Shown here: piece after piece, positions 55,872 to 64,000 of the stretch
How the letters are laid out: every line of letters starts with the position of its first letter
How positions within the stretch are numbered: position 1 is the first letter of the stretch
DNA from: JADJLQ01 sp044227925
GTDB taxonomy: Bacteria > Bacteroidota > Bacteroidia > Chitinophagales > Saprospiraceae
DNA: 64,000 nucleotides
Reading direction: 5' to 3'
Assembly (NCBI GenBank): GCA_044227925.1
Contig: JBGAVW010000022.1
Location: 1 to 64,000, forward strand
Program-made: the position numbers and the translations under genes
The notes under the pieces: model-generated
What the model was told of the DNA's origin: nothing
Databases searched by the model: none
The model's input: the letters and a program-made list of their open reading frames with translations, nothing else

Positions 55872-56735
55872 TTATTTTTTTACAGGGAATGCAGTAGTAT
55901 CCAGCAATGCTTTGTACAGATCTTTCATATCCTGTACTGAAATACTTCGGGCCAGCATACCGGAATTTTCCATCTGCCCAAATTTAATTTTATGCTGTGC
56001 TTCATTTGGTTTCGCTTTTATAAAACCACCAACTGTATAGGTAGCATTATCTACTAATATAGCAGTGCCGTTAGCACCATGGCAAGATGATGAAGCACAC
56101 CCCTGGCTGGTAAAAAGCGCTTTGCCTCTTGAAGCATCCCCATCTTTTCCAATATTGGTATACGTAATTTTGCCTGTAGGGTATGAGCCGGTTGTCGTCT
56201 GATCGTATAAAAGTTTGACATCTATTGCTTCAGTCTTTAAAAACTTTACTATATTCCATATTTGAGCATCTGACAATAATTCTCCATAGTTTGGCATTTG
56301 ATCTCCCAGTGTATTATTTGTAGCAGGATCGTATGTAGTTAAATCGGCAGAAAATGGCCTGCGGGCTGATGGGGTAGAACCGGTTTTAATGGCATTAAAC
56401 AATTGTTCCGGTGTATAATTTGCCATAGGTGTCCGAATGGAAGTAGCCACTCTTGGCCTGGTTTTGGTAGGCCCACGCCCTATATAGGATGCTTGATTGC
56501 CTTCCTGATCCCATCCATGACATTGTTTACATTTGAAAAAATCCGAAAACATAGCAAGCTTCTGTATTTTGGCAGCATCTGTTTGTGCATACCCTGTCGC
56601 GGGATCCCAAAAAGTATTGTACAACATTCCACCATTTACACCATCTGCATTTTCGAAATCAGTATCATTGGTTTCTTTTTTGCATGAGCCGCAAAGCACT
56701 ACCAGGCCTATCAGGTAACAGACAGATTTTTTCAT
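55872..56735 (-). CDS. Diheme c-type cytochrome lipoprotein with one non-standard haem site
   Basis: A 287-residue lipoprotein (signal ending LVVLCGSC). Haem site one is canonical: Cys69-x-x-Cys72-His73 in FKCKQCHGW. Site two is Cys213 and Cys218-His219 in QGCASSSCHG, i.e. CX4CH, confirmed at the nucleotide level. Candidate axial methionines occur in LGDQMPNYGELL and KFGQMENSGMLARSIS. The layout is that of a periplasmic or surface electron-transfer protein. It could serve a dehydrogenase, but none is adjacent. Confidence 0.85.
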   Translation of the reverse strand: MKKSVCYLIGLVVLCGSCKKETNDTDFENADGVNGGMLYNTFWDPATGYAQTDAAKIQKLAMFSDFFKCKQCHGWDQEGNQASYIGRGPTKTRPRVATSIRTPMANYTPEQLFNAIKTGSTPSARRPFSADLTTYDPATNNTLGDQMPNYGELLSDAQIWNIVKFLKTEAIDVKLLYDQTTTGSYPTGKITYTNIGKDGDASRGKALFTSQGCASSSCHGANGTAILVDNATYTVGGFIKAKPNEAQHKIKFGQMENSGMLARSISVQDMKDLYKALLDTTAFPVKK

Positions 56736-56929
56736 ATTTCTATTAATTATTTATTGATTAGTAAAGTATCAAACGGTAATTGTAACCGCTTAAGCCTCCA
56801 AGACCCTTGTTAAAGTTTATATTTAACACTATCTCATGTATAATATATGACAGACCAATTAAATTTTACTACTATGATTCCGCTTGTACATTTAAACAAA
56901 TCTTATCTTTAAGCACTGAGCAATTAAAT

Positions 56930-57880
56930 ATGACTTCATTCAGATCAGAAATAAAAATTCCAAAATCAGTTTTTAAAATAAAATATACAGATGCCATTTT
57001 TTGCATAGGGTCCTGCTTTACTGAGCACATTCATAAAAAATTTGAATCTCTTTTTTTTAGCTCTTATTCTAATCCAAATGGAATTGTCTATAATCCAGTA
57101 AGTATCTCCAGACAAATCAACCATCTGCTTTCAGATGAAGAATGGGCCTCGGTGGATTTGTATTTTGATGGTGAATGGTATCATGGGCTGCACCATCATG
57201 GCGATTTTTCCGGAAGGAATGAACAAGCCGTGTTGGATAATATGAATGAATCAGGCAGGTATGCAAAAGAACATCTTGAAAAATCGGATGTAGTATTAGT
57301 TACTTTGGGCACCTCAATAGTATATGTATTGAAAGAAAAAAATATACTCGTGGCCAATTGCCATAAAATACCCAATTACTCATTTGAAAGAAAATTTCTG
57401 GAAGTTGATGAAATAGTAGATAGTACTTCAGAATGGATCAATGCTTTAACCAGAATCAATCCCCAGGTAAATATTATTTTAACCATCAGTCCGGTGAGGT
57501 ACCTAAAAGAAGGGTTTACCGACAATACCCTAAGCAAAGCCAGGCTGGCCCTTGCTGTTGAAAAACTGGTCAAATCAAATAACAATATTCATTATTTCCC
57601 TGCCTATGAAATTGTATTAGACGATCTTCGTGATTACCGTTTTTACTCCGAAGACCTGGCACACCCTAATAGGACTGCCATCGATTATGTATGGTCAAAG
57701 TTTAAAGAAATTTATTTTAACCAGGATTCAATACATCTGCTGGATAAACTGGATCAGATTCGTAAAGCAAAAAATCACCGACCTATTCATGCTGATTCCA
57801 TGGAACATAGAAAATTTTTGGCAAAGTTGGAGATGGATATTATTGAATTGAAAATGAAATATCCGGACTTGAATTTATAA
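56930..57880 (+). CDS. GSCFA-domain protein
   Basis: About 316 residues starting at the ATG at 56930 (MTSFRSEIKIPKSVFKIKYT); an upstream ATG at 56807 adds 41 residues of unlikely leader. The defining motif IGSCFTEHI lies near residue 26, followed by NPNGIVYNPVSI, SDVVLVTLGTS, INPQVNIILTISPVRYLKEG and the C-terminal DLAHPNRTAIDYVWSKF. The motif order (GSCF ... GT-x ... SPVR ... HPN) resembles SGNH/GDSL-type hydrolases, suggesting esterase activity. TATCTTTA (56904-56911) may be a -7 element with TTG 16 bases earlier. Confidence 0.9.
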   Translation: MTSFRSEIKIPKSVFKIKYTDAIFCIGSCFTEHIHKKFESLFFSSYSNPNGIVYNPVSISRQINHLLSDEEWASVDLYFDGEWYHGLHHHGDFSGRNEQAVLDNMNESGRYAKEHLEKSDVVLVTLGTSIVYVLKEKNILVANCHKIPNYSFERKFLEVDEIVDSTSEWINALTRINPQVNIILTISPVRYLKEGFTDNTLSKARLALAVEKLVKSNNNIHYFPAYEIVLDDLRDYRFYSEDLAHPNRTAIDYVWSKFKEIYFNQDSIHLLDKLDQIRKAKNHRPIHADSMEHRKFLAKLEMDIIELKMKYPDLNL

Positions 57881-58083
57881 AATACTGATGTTGTATGATT
57901 TATGACACCATCTCTTATCGTAGGTGAATATTCAAGGAGGAAAAATGATATTTGAATTGAAATGCAAAGGATCTAAGAATTAATAATTTATTCTTTCATA
58001 TCCTTAATAATTACTTTAAAAGATCAATAGAAAATCTGGAGTGAGTTGAAATTACCGATGGTTTGGTAATTGACTTAAGTTGT

Positions 58084-58329
58084 CTACCTTATATTATCTT
58101 CCGATATCCTCGTCCTGATATTCTCCAGCAACCGATCTGTCCCGGTCCGCTGTACTACATTTTTCTTGATCAGGTCCCGGAAGTTTTGTTCCGTGCGCAG
58201 CACCCGCTGGAATTCAGGATTATTTTGAGCCTGGTGTAACACATTTTGATTTTCATCGTCATTTAATTGCTGGTCGAGGAACATATTGACCATACGATGG
58301 TATTCGTGGATTGGATCTGGATTTCTCAT
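58084..58329 (-). CDS. Small protein downstream of the ECF sigma factor, possible anti-sigma factor without zinc site
   Basis: An 81-residue, charged, all-helical protein: EYHRMVNMFLDQQLNDDENQ, then NPEFQRVLRTEQNFRDLIKKN. Length, helix pattern (LDQQL, then an amphipathic helix) and position 52 bases downstream of an ECF sigma gene resemble small zinc-finger anti-sigma factors (HxxxCxxC), and one His is at the expected place. No cysteine is present at all, so it cannot be a classical ZAS protein. It could be a redox-insensitive anti-sigma factor or an unrelated small protein. Confidence 0.6.
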   Translation of the reverse strand: MRNPDPIHEYHRMVNMFLDQQLNDDENQNVLHQAQNNPEFQRVLRTEQNFRDLIKKNVVQRTGTDRLLENIRTRISEDNIR

Positions 58330-58381
58330 ACGAAGAATCGTTTAGAAGATTTGATCATTGGGTTAGATAATAAAAATATAT

Positions 58382-59017
58382 TTATTCACTATCCAATCTG
58401 GGCACCCTGGGCTTTCGCTTATCGGTAAATCCCATTTTGACAGCGTATTTATGTAATTTTTCTTTTAATTCATTTCTTGCTCTGAAAAGCCTCGACCGCA
58501 CCGTACCTATAGGCACATCCAGTATTTTGGCAATTTCTTCATATGTAAATCCTTCGACATCACATAGGAGCACCACCGTCCGAAAATCAATTGGCAACGA
58601 ATTGATTGCATTGGTCACTTCATCGCCCATCATATGGTTAAAGAGCTCTTCACGAAGGTCTGTAAACTCGCCTATCGCACTATCCTCATTGTCCTGATAA
58701 CCAATGATGTCTTCATAATCAACATGTGCCGGAGCCTTGCTTTTGCGCCGATACTCATTGATATATGCGTTTTTCAATATCTTAAACAACCAGGCCTTAG
58801 CATTAGTTCCCTCTAAATACTTATCTATAAAGCGATAGGCCTTTAAATAAGTCTCCTGTACAAGATCATCGGCATCCGTTTCGTTAAGGGTAAGATGGAA
58901 AGCAAAAGTGCTGAGCGCATTGATATGTGGCAATAGCTCTTTTTCAAATACCTGGTCGTAATGTTTGCGCTCGGCTTCGTTCACACGGTAAAAATGGGAA
59001 TTTTTTTGGAGATGCAT
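58382..59017 (-). CDS. ECF-type sigma-70 family RNA polymerase sigma factor
   Basis: About 211 residues starting at the ATG at 59017 (MHLQKNSHF); a TTG at 59041 would add eight residues. Region 2 is LNETDADDLVQETYLKAYRF to KAWLFKILKNAYINEYRRK (core binding and -10 recognition). Region 4 is NSLPIDFRTVVLLCDVEGFTYEEIAKILDV with the helix-turn-helix PIGTVRSRLFRARNEL. This is the standard two-domain ECF layout. It is followed by the cysteine-free putative anti-sigma gene and is divergent from the RelA/SpoT gene. Confidence 0.95.
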   Translation of the reverse strand: MHLQKNSHFYRVNEAERKHYDQVFEKELLPHINALSTFAFHLTLNETDADDLVQETYLKAYRFIDKYLEGTNAKAWLFKILKNAYINEYRRKSKAPAHVDYEDIIGYQDNEDSAIGEFTDLREELFNHMMGDEVTNAINSLPIDFRTVVLLCDVEGFTYEEIAKILDVPIGTVRSRLFRARNELKEKLHKYAVKMGFTDKRKPRVPRLDSE

Positions 59018-59170
59018 TGATCTTTTTTGGATGGAAACCAATTCCAGCGCTTTAAATCACTTAGAATCAAATGATCCTATTTTTTTAGGATTTTATTATA
59101 TGCTGAACCAAGTAAAAAAGGACCATAGACGAAATTCAATTCTTATTTTCCATTATATTTATACATTCAA

Positions 59171-61396
59171 ATGGAAGCTCATTCGACTTTAATAGATGCA
59201 ACTCAGGTAGCTGATGAAAATGATCTTCATCTGATCCAGAATGCATATCGGAGGCTTCTAAAGTCATTCAAGACTCCAGTAGAAGAAGTAGATAAAGTCA
59301 ATATCAGGAAAGCATACGAACTTGCGGTAATAGCACATAGAGAGCAAAGAAGAAAATCGGGAGAGCCTTATATATTACATCCGATAGAGGTTGCCCGTAT
59401 TTGTGTAGAGGAGATTGGCCTGGGGCCTACCGCTGCAATCTGTGCATTATTGCATGATGTGGTCGAAGATACACATGTGACCCTCGAAACCATCAATGCA
59501 GAATTTGGCGACAAGATAGCCATGATTGTAGATGGTCTCACCAAATTGGATGGCTTGTACAATCTTGAAACGGCTCAGGCTGAAAACTATCGTAAAGTAT
59601 TAAGCACACTGGTTTCCGATGTGCGGGTGATCCTGATCAAGATGGCAGATCGATTGCATAATCTGCGTACCATCCACTCTATGCCCAGGCATAAACAATT
59701 AAAAATCGCTGCGGAGACAGATTATATTTATGCTCCGCTGGCGCATAGATTGGGGCTTTATAATATCAAATCAGAGTTCCAGGATATTTGCCTGCAAATC
59801 CAGGAGCCGGATGCTTACCAGGAAATCATTCACAAACTGGAAGAATCTGAATCTGCCCGTAACGAATACATCAATAAATTTATAGAGCCATTAAAAAAAG
59901 AAATAGATCAGCTCAATATACCGTATAAAATAGTTGGAAGGCCAAAGACAGTCTCCAGCATACTAAATAAAATCAGGAAAAAAAGAATACCCTTTGAAGA
60001 GATTTATGATTTGTTTGCTGTGCGCATTATATTGGATGTAGAGAGTAAAATCGAAAAATCAGCTTGCTGGCAGGTATATTCAATAGTTACAGATGTACAT
60101 ACTCCCATCCCTGAAAGATTAAAAGACTGGATCACTACCCCAAAGTCCAATGGATACGAATCCCTGCATACTACGGTCATAGGCCCAAATGGAAGGTATG
60201 TGGAAGTCCAAATCAGGTCCAGCCGTATGGATGAGATCGCAGAGCGAGGATTTGCCGCCCATTGGAAATACAAAGGCATTTCAAATCAGCAAAAGTTGTA
60301 TGATGATTGGTTGGATAATATCAGGGACATATTGGAGTCTCCGCATGCTGATGCCATTGAATTTATGTCTGACTTTAAGACCAATCTATTCAATGAAGAG
60401 ATATATGTCTATACTCCTAAAGGAGATGTAAGAGTATTGCCGAAAGGGGCTACGGCACTTGATTTTGCATTCAGCATCCATACCGATCTGGGTTATCATT
60501 GCACAGGCATCAAAGTGAATAATAAACTGGTTCCAATGGGTTCCAAGCTGGAACACGGTGACCAGGTCCAAATCTTTACCAATAACAGGCAAAAGCCATC
60601 AGAAGGTTGGCTCAAACTGGTGGTGACCGGAAAAGCAAAGTCCAAAATTCGCCAATCTCTGAAAGATGAACGAAAGGAACAAGCTGATCTGGGGAAAGAG
60701 GCAATCGAACGAAAATTTAAAAATCTAAAGTTAGACCTGGAAGAAAATATCGACCGACTGGTTAGAGAATATGGGTATAAAACCAGGCTGGACCTTTATT
60801 TTTCCGTAGCCCAGGGCAATATAGATTTATCTGAAATAAACCAATGGGTAAATGATGCAGGAAAGCTTGTATTACCAGGTGACGCCGAAAAAGAACCTGA
60901 AGCACCTGAAACCAATATACCAAAGACATCTACCGGGCACAATACGAAGCTGTACATAAATGGAGAGCCTGCAGACCAATATGAATACAGTTTTGCAAGC
61001 TGCTGCAACCCATTGCCCGGTGATGACATATTTGGATACCTGACCGCTTCCTCCGGATTAAAAATTCACCGATCAAAATGTCCAAATAGTACCAATCTGC
61101 TGGCCAACTTTGGATATCGGGTAGTAAAGGCAGAATGGGGAGACATCAATCAATCCGATTTCGTAGCAAATCTTTTAATCACCGGGGTGGATGCTGGACC
61201 GGGTGTAATAGAGCGAATTTCTAAAGCTATATCTCAGGATCTCAATCTAAATATCAGATCCTTTAGTATTGAAGGTAAGGAGGGGTATTTCGAAGGGAAA
61301 ATGAGCCTAATGGTAAAAAATAAGGTGCAGCTTTTGAAGGTAATGAGTACACTCAGAAAACTGGATGCGGTGGATACAGTGGAAAGGGTGGAGTGA
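59171..61396 (+). CDS. rel: Bifunctional (p)ppGpp synthetase/hydrolase (RelA/SpoT family)
   Basis: A 741-residue stringent-response protein. HD hydrolase domain: His70 (ILHPIEVARI), His95-Asp96 and Glu99-Asp100 (LLHDVVEDTHV), RLHNLRT. Synthetase domain around 250-390 with GRPKTVSSILNKIRKKRI, YDLFAVRIIL and NGYESLHTTV. TGS domain from about 413 (VYTPKGDVRVLPKGATALDF). A zinc-finger-like CC segment (FASCCNPLPGD) and a C-terminal ACT domain end the chain. Both catalytic halves look intact, so it should make and degrade (p)ppGpp. The HEPN/MNT pair lies convergent, 92 bases after its stop. Confidence 0.95.
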   Translation: MEAHSTLIDATQVADENDLHLIQNAYRRLLKSFKTPVEEVDKVNIRKAYELAVIAHREQRRKSGEPYILHPIEVARICVEEIGLGPTAAICALLHDVVEDTHVTLETINAEFGDKIAMIVDGLTKLDGLYNLETAQAENYRKVLSTLVSDVRVILIKMADRLHNLRTIHSMPRHKQLKIAAETDYIYAPLAHRLGLYNIKSEFQDICLQIQEPDAYQEIIHKLEESESARNEYINKFIEPLKKEIDQLNIPYKIVGRPKTVSSILNKIRKKRIPFEEIYDLFAVRIILDVESKIEKSACWQVYSIVTDVHTPIPERLKDWITTPKSNGYESLHTTVIGPNGRYVEVQIRSSRMDEIAERGFAAHWKYKGISNQQKLYDDWLDNIRDILESPHADAIEFMSDFKTNLFNEEIYVYTPKGDVRVLPKGATALDFAFSIHTDLGYHCTGIKVNNKLVPMGSKLEHGDQVQIFTNNRQKPSEGWLKLVVTGKAKSKIRQSLKDERKEQADLGKEAIERKFKNLKLDLEENIDRLVREYGYKTRLDLYFSVAQGNIDLSEINQWVNDAGKLVLPGDAEKEPEAPETNIPKTSTGHNTKLYINGEPADQYEYSFASCCNPLPGDDIFGYLTASSGLKIHRSKCPNSTNLLANFGYRVVKAEWGDINQSDFVANLLITGVDAGPGVIERISKAISQDLNLNIRSFSIEGKEGYFEGKMSLMVKNKVQLLKVMSTLRKLDAVDTVERVE

Positions 61397-61488
61397 GTAA
61401 TCCACAAGTGTCGATCTTACCTTGATGGCTGCGCATAGAAATGGGCAGTCGGTACTAAATAGGCAAAGCAATAGTCAAATCTATATCC

Positions 61489-61824
61489 TTATAAAAATAC
61501 CAAAGGCTTTTGTGGTGAAAATACCTTACCCGTATGTATAATTTCCTCTATAAATGGGTTGGATTCTTCATTATCCTCCTGAGAAAAAGTATGAATCTCT
61601 ATCAGGGGGTAATTTCGTTTAATTGGAGCCAGGAATTCTATATCTGAGGAGATACAACCTGAGAATTTGGGAGACCAAATGGCAATATCTATATCCGAAG
61701 ATGCATTGGGATTACCTTTTGCATATGAACCAAATAATATCATTTTGGTAGGTCGATAGCCATACAAAGTAAGATCATCGTAAAACGCTGAAAGCATTTT
61801 ATTTAAAGTTGCGATAGTAACCAT
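61489..61824 (-). CDS. MNT-type nucleotidyltransferase (antitoxin-like), partner of HEPN protein
   Basis: A 111-residue minimal nucleotidyltransferase. The signature GSYAKGNPNASSDIDIA is an exact GSX10DXD motif, and LIEIHTFSQEDNEESNPF follows the fold's third metal-ligand region. Proteins of this class pair with HEPN toxins; in characterised pairs the MNT protein adenylylates the HEPN toxin to silence it. Its start codon lies within the HEPN reading frame: the two genes overlap by 22 bases. The HEPN-first, overlapping order is common for such modules. Confidence 0.88.
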   Translation of the reverse strand: MVTIATLNKMLSAFYDDLTLYGYRPTKMILFGSYAKGNPNASSDIDIAIWSPKFSGCISSDIEFLAPIKRNYPLIEIHTFSQEDNEESNPFIEEIIHTGKVFSPQKPLVFL

Positions 61825-62195
61825 TGGAAGAGAACTTTTAGGCGTGATTCATGAAAAGACATGTAGCTTTTATCGGCGCGTTTGTGCAAAGTAAGTTTAA
61901 AATCTGGGTAACGCGTATCGATATTCCATGATGAAATAATGCTCAAATAATCAAAATCGCTTAATTCCAAATTGAGTGATGTTTCGCCATATATTTTTTG
62001 TAAGTCATGTGAAAATGGGGGTGTATTGTTAATATTGTCTTTCACCCAAATTGCTTTTAAGATTTTTTCAAATGCCAAATAGTAGAAAAAAAGAGATGAG
62101 ACATTTTTACCGCCTTGTGAATTGTAAACTGCAATGTCAAAATCTTGAACAGCCTGTTCTTTCCAGAAATTAATATGATCAACTTTTGTCATCAT
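61803..62195 (-). CDS. HEPN-domain protein (toxin-like), partner of MNT protein
   Basis: A 130-residue HEPN protein, all helical: HINFWKEQAVQDFDIAVY, LFFYYLAFEKILKAIWVKDN, PPFSHDLQKIY, and a terminal STRY-like segment (WNIDTRYPDFKLTLHKRADK). The closing helix is FHESRLKVLFQWLLSQL. The canonical RX4-6H RNase motif is not obvious; the only candidate is Arg in DTRYPDF with His nine residues later, and SHDL matches the common HDL element of HEPN helices. It could be an RNase toxin or an inactive relative. It is followed by the overlapping MNT gene. Confidence 0.85.
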   Translation of the reverse strand: MMTKVDHINFWKEQAVQDFDIAVYNSQGGKNVSSLFFYYLAFEKILKAIWVKDNINNTPPFSHDLQKIYGETSLNLELSDFDYLSIISSWNIDTRYPDFKLTLHKRADKSYMSFHESRLKVLFQWLLSQL

Positions 62196-62240
62196 TGTAT
62201 GTACAAAGTTAATATTAAACAGGCTTGTGTTTGAGAGTTT

Positions 62241-62846
62241 TTACATTGCTTGCTCCTTAAGCAATTTCCCCTTTTCTGCCTCCCAGTCGGCCAGTGTGTC
62301 TACATCAGTGAGGGTAGGCAATAATTTATACAGTAATCTCTTATTTTGAAGTACCCGTACTGTCTCAGTCAATACCTGATCAGTACTCCATGGAATACTT
62401 TTAAATATTTCAGGGACTAACGAATTCATACCTAATAAATAGTAACCTCCATCTTTAGAAGGGCCTATCACTACATCATGATAATCCAGGGCAGTGTAAG
62501 CCTGGTCTATTAAGTCAACTGTAATCCCGGGGCAATCAGACCCTATGATAATTTTTTTATCATATTCAGAAGTTTGCTTGAAAGCATTTAACATTCGTTC
62601 ACCCAGATCCTCTCCGCTCTGAACCGTTTTACTGTATTTTTTTTCAGCCCATTGGTCCAACCTTACCACTCGATCAGAATAAAATAAAAGTCTTGCTGCA
62701 TCCACCTGGTCAGCAATGCTGCGGGTATGATCTAATAAGTTTTTGTAAATATCAAGTGCAACGGCATCACCTGCTTCGGCAGCAATTCGGGTCTTTACTT
62801 TACCTAATACAGGGTTTTTTATAAAGATTATAAGAGCTTGATCCAT
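62241..62846 (-). CDS. DUF2064/TIGR04282-family glycosyltransferase (arsenosugar-type)
   Basis: A 201-residue GT-A-fold protein: LIIFIKNPVLGKVKTRIA at the N-terminus, QSGEDLGERMLNAF, IIIGSDCPGITVDLI (metal-binding DxD-like region), VVIGPSKDGGYYLLGM and LPTLTDVDTLADWE. These mark the TIGR04282 group of nucleotide-sugar-type transferases, which occur in arsenosugar clusters and elsewhere. No arsenosugar partner genes are adjacent, so the function here is unproven. Confidence 0.9.
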   Translation of the reverse strand: MDQALIIFIKNPVLGKVKTRIAAEAGDAVALDIYKNLLDHTRSIADQVDAARLLFYSDRVVRLDQWAEKKYSKTVQSGEDLGERMLNAFKQTSEYDKKIIIGSDCPGITVDLIDQAYTALDYHDVVIGPSKDGGYYLLGMNSLVPEIFKSIPWSTDQVLTETVRVLQNKRLLYKLLPTLTDVDTLADWEAEKGKLLKEQAM

Positions 62847-62926
62847 AACTAATACTCCTAAAATTCATGAATTATTGGACTGCAAAATTAAAGGGAATTA
62901 CTAAAAAATCAAAAGTCTGTTTAGAA

Positions 62927-64000
62927 TTAATCTATGGTAACCGAAGCTTTTGCTCCTCCGGCATCTTTTTTGCCTTTGCCGTCGTCTTTTTGCAACTTCA
63001 TTCCCTGCTTTAATTTACGACTTACAGTAGCATAGGGACCTGTAATTACATCTTCGTTGCCTTCCAGTCCGGACACGATTTCAATGTAATTGTCATCCTG
63101 AATGCCTGATTTTACCCTCACCATTTTGGCAGTGTCTGAGCTATAGAGGAATACATATTCTTTAAAATCTATATTTTTTGTTTTTATGGTAGAATCCTTT
63201 TTCTCGTCTTCACGGGTCGTTACTGCCGAAATCGGCACAGTGAGTATATCCGGTTTTGTATTGGTATAGATTTCAACTGCGGCTGACATACCTGGTCTGA
63301 AAGGGAATTTACCTGTGCTCACCATATCTTTATATGTATCAGCATTGATCCTGATTTTTACTATAAAATTAGTCACCTGGTCAGAGGATAAGGTCTGTAC
63401 GGCCGTTGCACTTGTATTTGAAGCTGAATTTGCAATCTCAGTGACTACGCCTTTAAATTTTCTATCCAGGTATGCATCGACTTCAATATCCGCTGAGTCC
63501 CCTAAGTTGACACGTAAAATGTCGTTTTCAGATACATCCACCTGCACTTCCATCTGTGATAAATTGGCTATGCGCATCATTTCTGTACCAGCCATTTGAA
63601 TGGTACCTACCACTCTTTCGCCTTGTTCAATATTTAATTTTGAAATGACACCGGAGGCAGGAGCATAAATAGAAGTACGTGAAAGGGAAGTACGCAATTC
63701 TTTGAGTGATGCCTCAGTGCTTTTTACAGTATACTCTGCGGCTTTGGCGACCTGCATAGAGCTGTTAAGGCTTGATTTTGCTGATTTCAGATTTGCTTCA
63801 AGGGCACTGACATTGGCCAGGGAGGCATCAAAATCAGCCTGGGAGATTACCCCTTGTTTTCGCAGTTCAATATTTCTGGTATGGATTTTTGTGGCATTTG
63901 ACAGATTGGCTTCTATCTGTTCAATTTGAGCTTTGCTGGTCTCTATCTGTGCCTGGCTGCTTGCTGCCTGACTGCGCGCATTGTTTACTCCGGCATTCCC
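62927..64000 (-). CDS. Efflux RND transporter periplasmic adaptor subunit (HlyD/MFP), 5' end cut by window
   Basis: The frame stays open to base 64000 (358 codons visible), so the true start lies outside; the Met at 63757 is internal. The visible N-terminal part is a coiled-coil hairpin rich in Ala/Gln/Ser (for example AQIETSKAQIEQIEANLSNA). It is followed by the lipoyl/barrel domains: YAPASGVISKLNIEQGERV, MRIANLSQMEVQVDVSENDI, then RPGMSAAVEIYTNT and VSGLEGNEDVITGPY. The protein links an inner-membrane pump or MacB-like ABC permease to an outer-membrane TolC-like channel. The C-terminus is Lys/Asp/Gly-rich. Pump genes probably lie beyond the window or elsewhere. Confidence 0.92.
   Translation of the reverse strand, partial: GNAGVNNARSQAASSQAQIETSKAQIEQIEANLSNATKIHTRNIELRKQGVISQADFDASLANVSALEANLKSAKSSLNSSMQVAKAAEYTVKSTEASLKELRTSLSRTSIYAPASGVISKLNIEQGERVVGTIQMAGTEMMRIANLSQMEVQVDVSENDILRVNLGDSADIEVDAYLDRKFKGVVTEIANSASNTSATAVQTLSSDQVTNFIVKIRINADTYKDMVSTGKFPFRPGMSAAVEIYTNTKPDILTVPISAVTTREDEKKDSTIKTKNIDFKEYVFLYSSDTAKMVRVKSGIQDDNYIEIVSGLEGNEDVITGPYATVSRKLKQGMKLQKDDGKGKKDAGGAKASVTID

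Overview
The window looks like a chromosomal segment of a Bacteroidota bacterium, probably from the Saprospiria/Chitinophagia side of the phylum. The evidence is a SusC/SusD pair, a second TonB-dependent outer-membrane receptor with a carboxypeptidase-regulatory domain, a secreted amidase ending in a type IX secretion (T9SS) C-terminal domain, Bacteroidota-style lipoproteins, AT-rich DNA and the general absence of Shine-Dalgarno sequences. The placement is inferred from gene content; no rRNA or tRNA gene is visible. I see no insertion sequence, prophage, integrase or CRISPR array, so this is mostly core and ordinary accessory chromosome.

Layout. 1-9.2 kb: a truncated lipoprotein sugar-dehydrogenase-like gene, an ammonium transporter, a large M14 metallopeptidase, a membrane protein/methyltransferase pair and a T9SS-exported peptidoglycan amidase. 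9.3-18.1 kb: SusC/SusD, the translation factor EttA and a lone GlgE-type maltosyltransferase. 18.3-24 kb: a minus-strand block with a subclass B1 metallo-beta-lactamase, an alpha/alpha-toroid protein, a dienelactone-hydrolase-like protein, a membrane-anchored MutS-like ATPase and a metallophosphoesterase. 24-30.2 kb: a lactonase, a methyltransferase/glycosyltransferase pair, a serine hydrolase and the replicative helicase DnaB. 30.2-36.7 kb: a 677-base gene-free gap, a BASS transporter, an SDR, a GT87-like enzyme and a D-aminoacylase. 36.7-45.7 kb: MnmG, an FtsX/MacB permease, a gluconate-2-dehydrogenase-type pair (small subunit plus GMC flavoprotein) and an outer-membrane receptor. 45.8-52 kb: a dense plus-strand run of small enzymes (nuclease/phosphatase, two GNATs, SRAP, class V aminotransferase, YdjM-like protein). 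52-56.7 kb: a minus-strand run with enoyl-CoA hydratase, Uup, DHFR, free Met-R-SO reductase and a diheme cytochrome. 56.9-64 kb: GSCFA protein, ECF sigma factor with a cysteine-free possible anti-sigma partner, RelA/SpoT, a HEPN/MNT pair, a DUF2064 glycosyltransferase and a truncated RND adaptor.

The least ordinary items are: two separate arrays of 7-bp GTACNNN tandem repeats, one of them between the two genes of a dehydrogenase complex; the B1 beta-lactamase with a complete zinc-ligand set; the HEPN/MNT module with overlapping reading frames beside RelA/SpoT; the membrane-tethered MutS-like ATPase coupled to a phosphoesterase; a cytochrome with one CX4CH haem site; and a dienelactone-hydrolase homologue lacking the usual Asp. 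I did not find a clear-cut, wholly new multi-gene system. The strongest candidates for uncharacterised biology are the MutS-like/phosphoesterase pair and the heptamer arrays.
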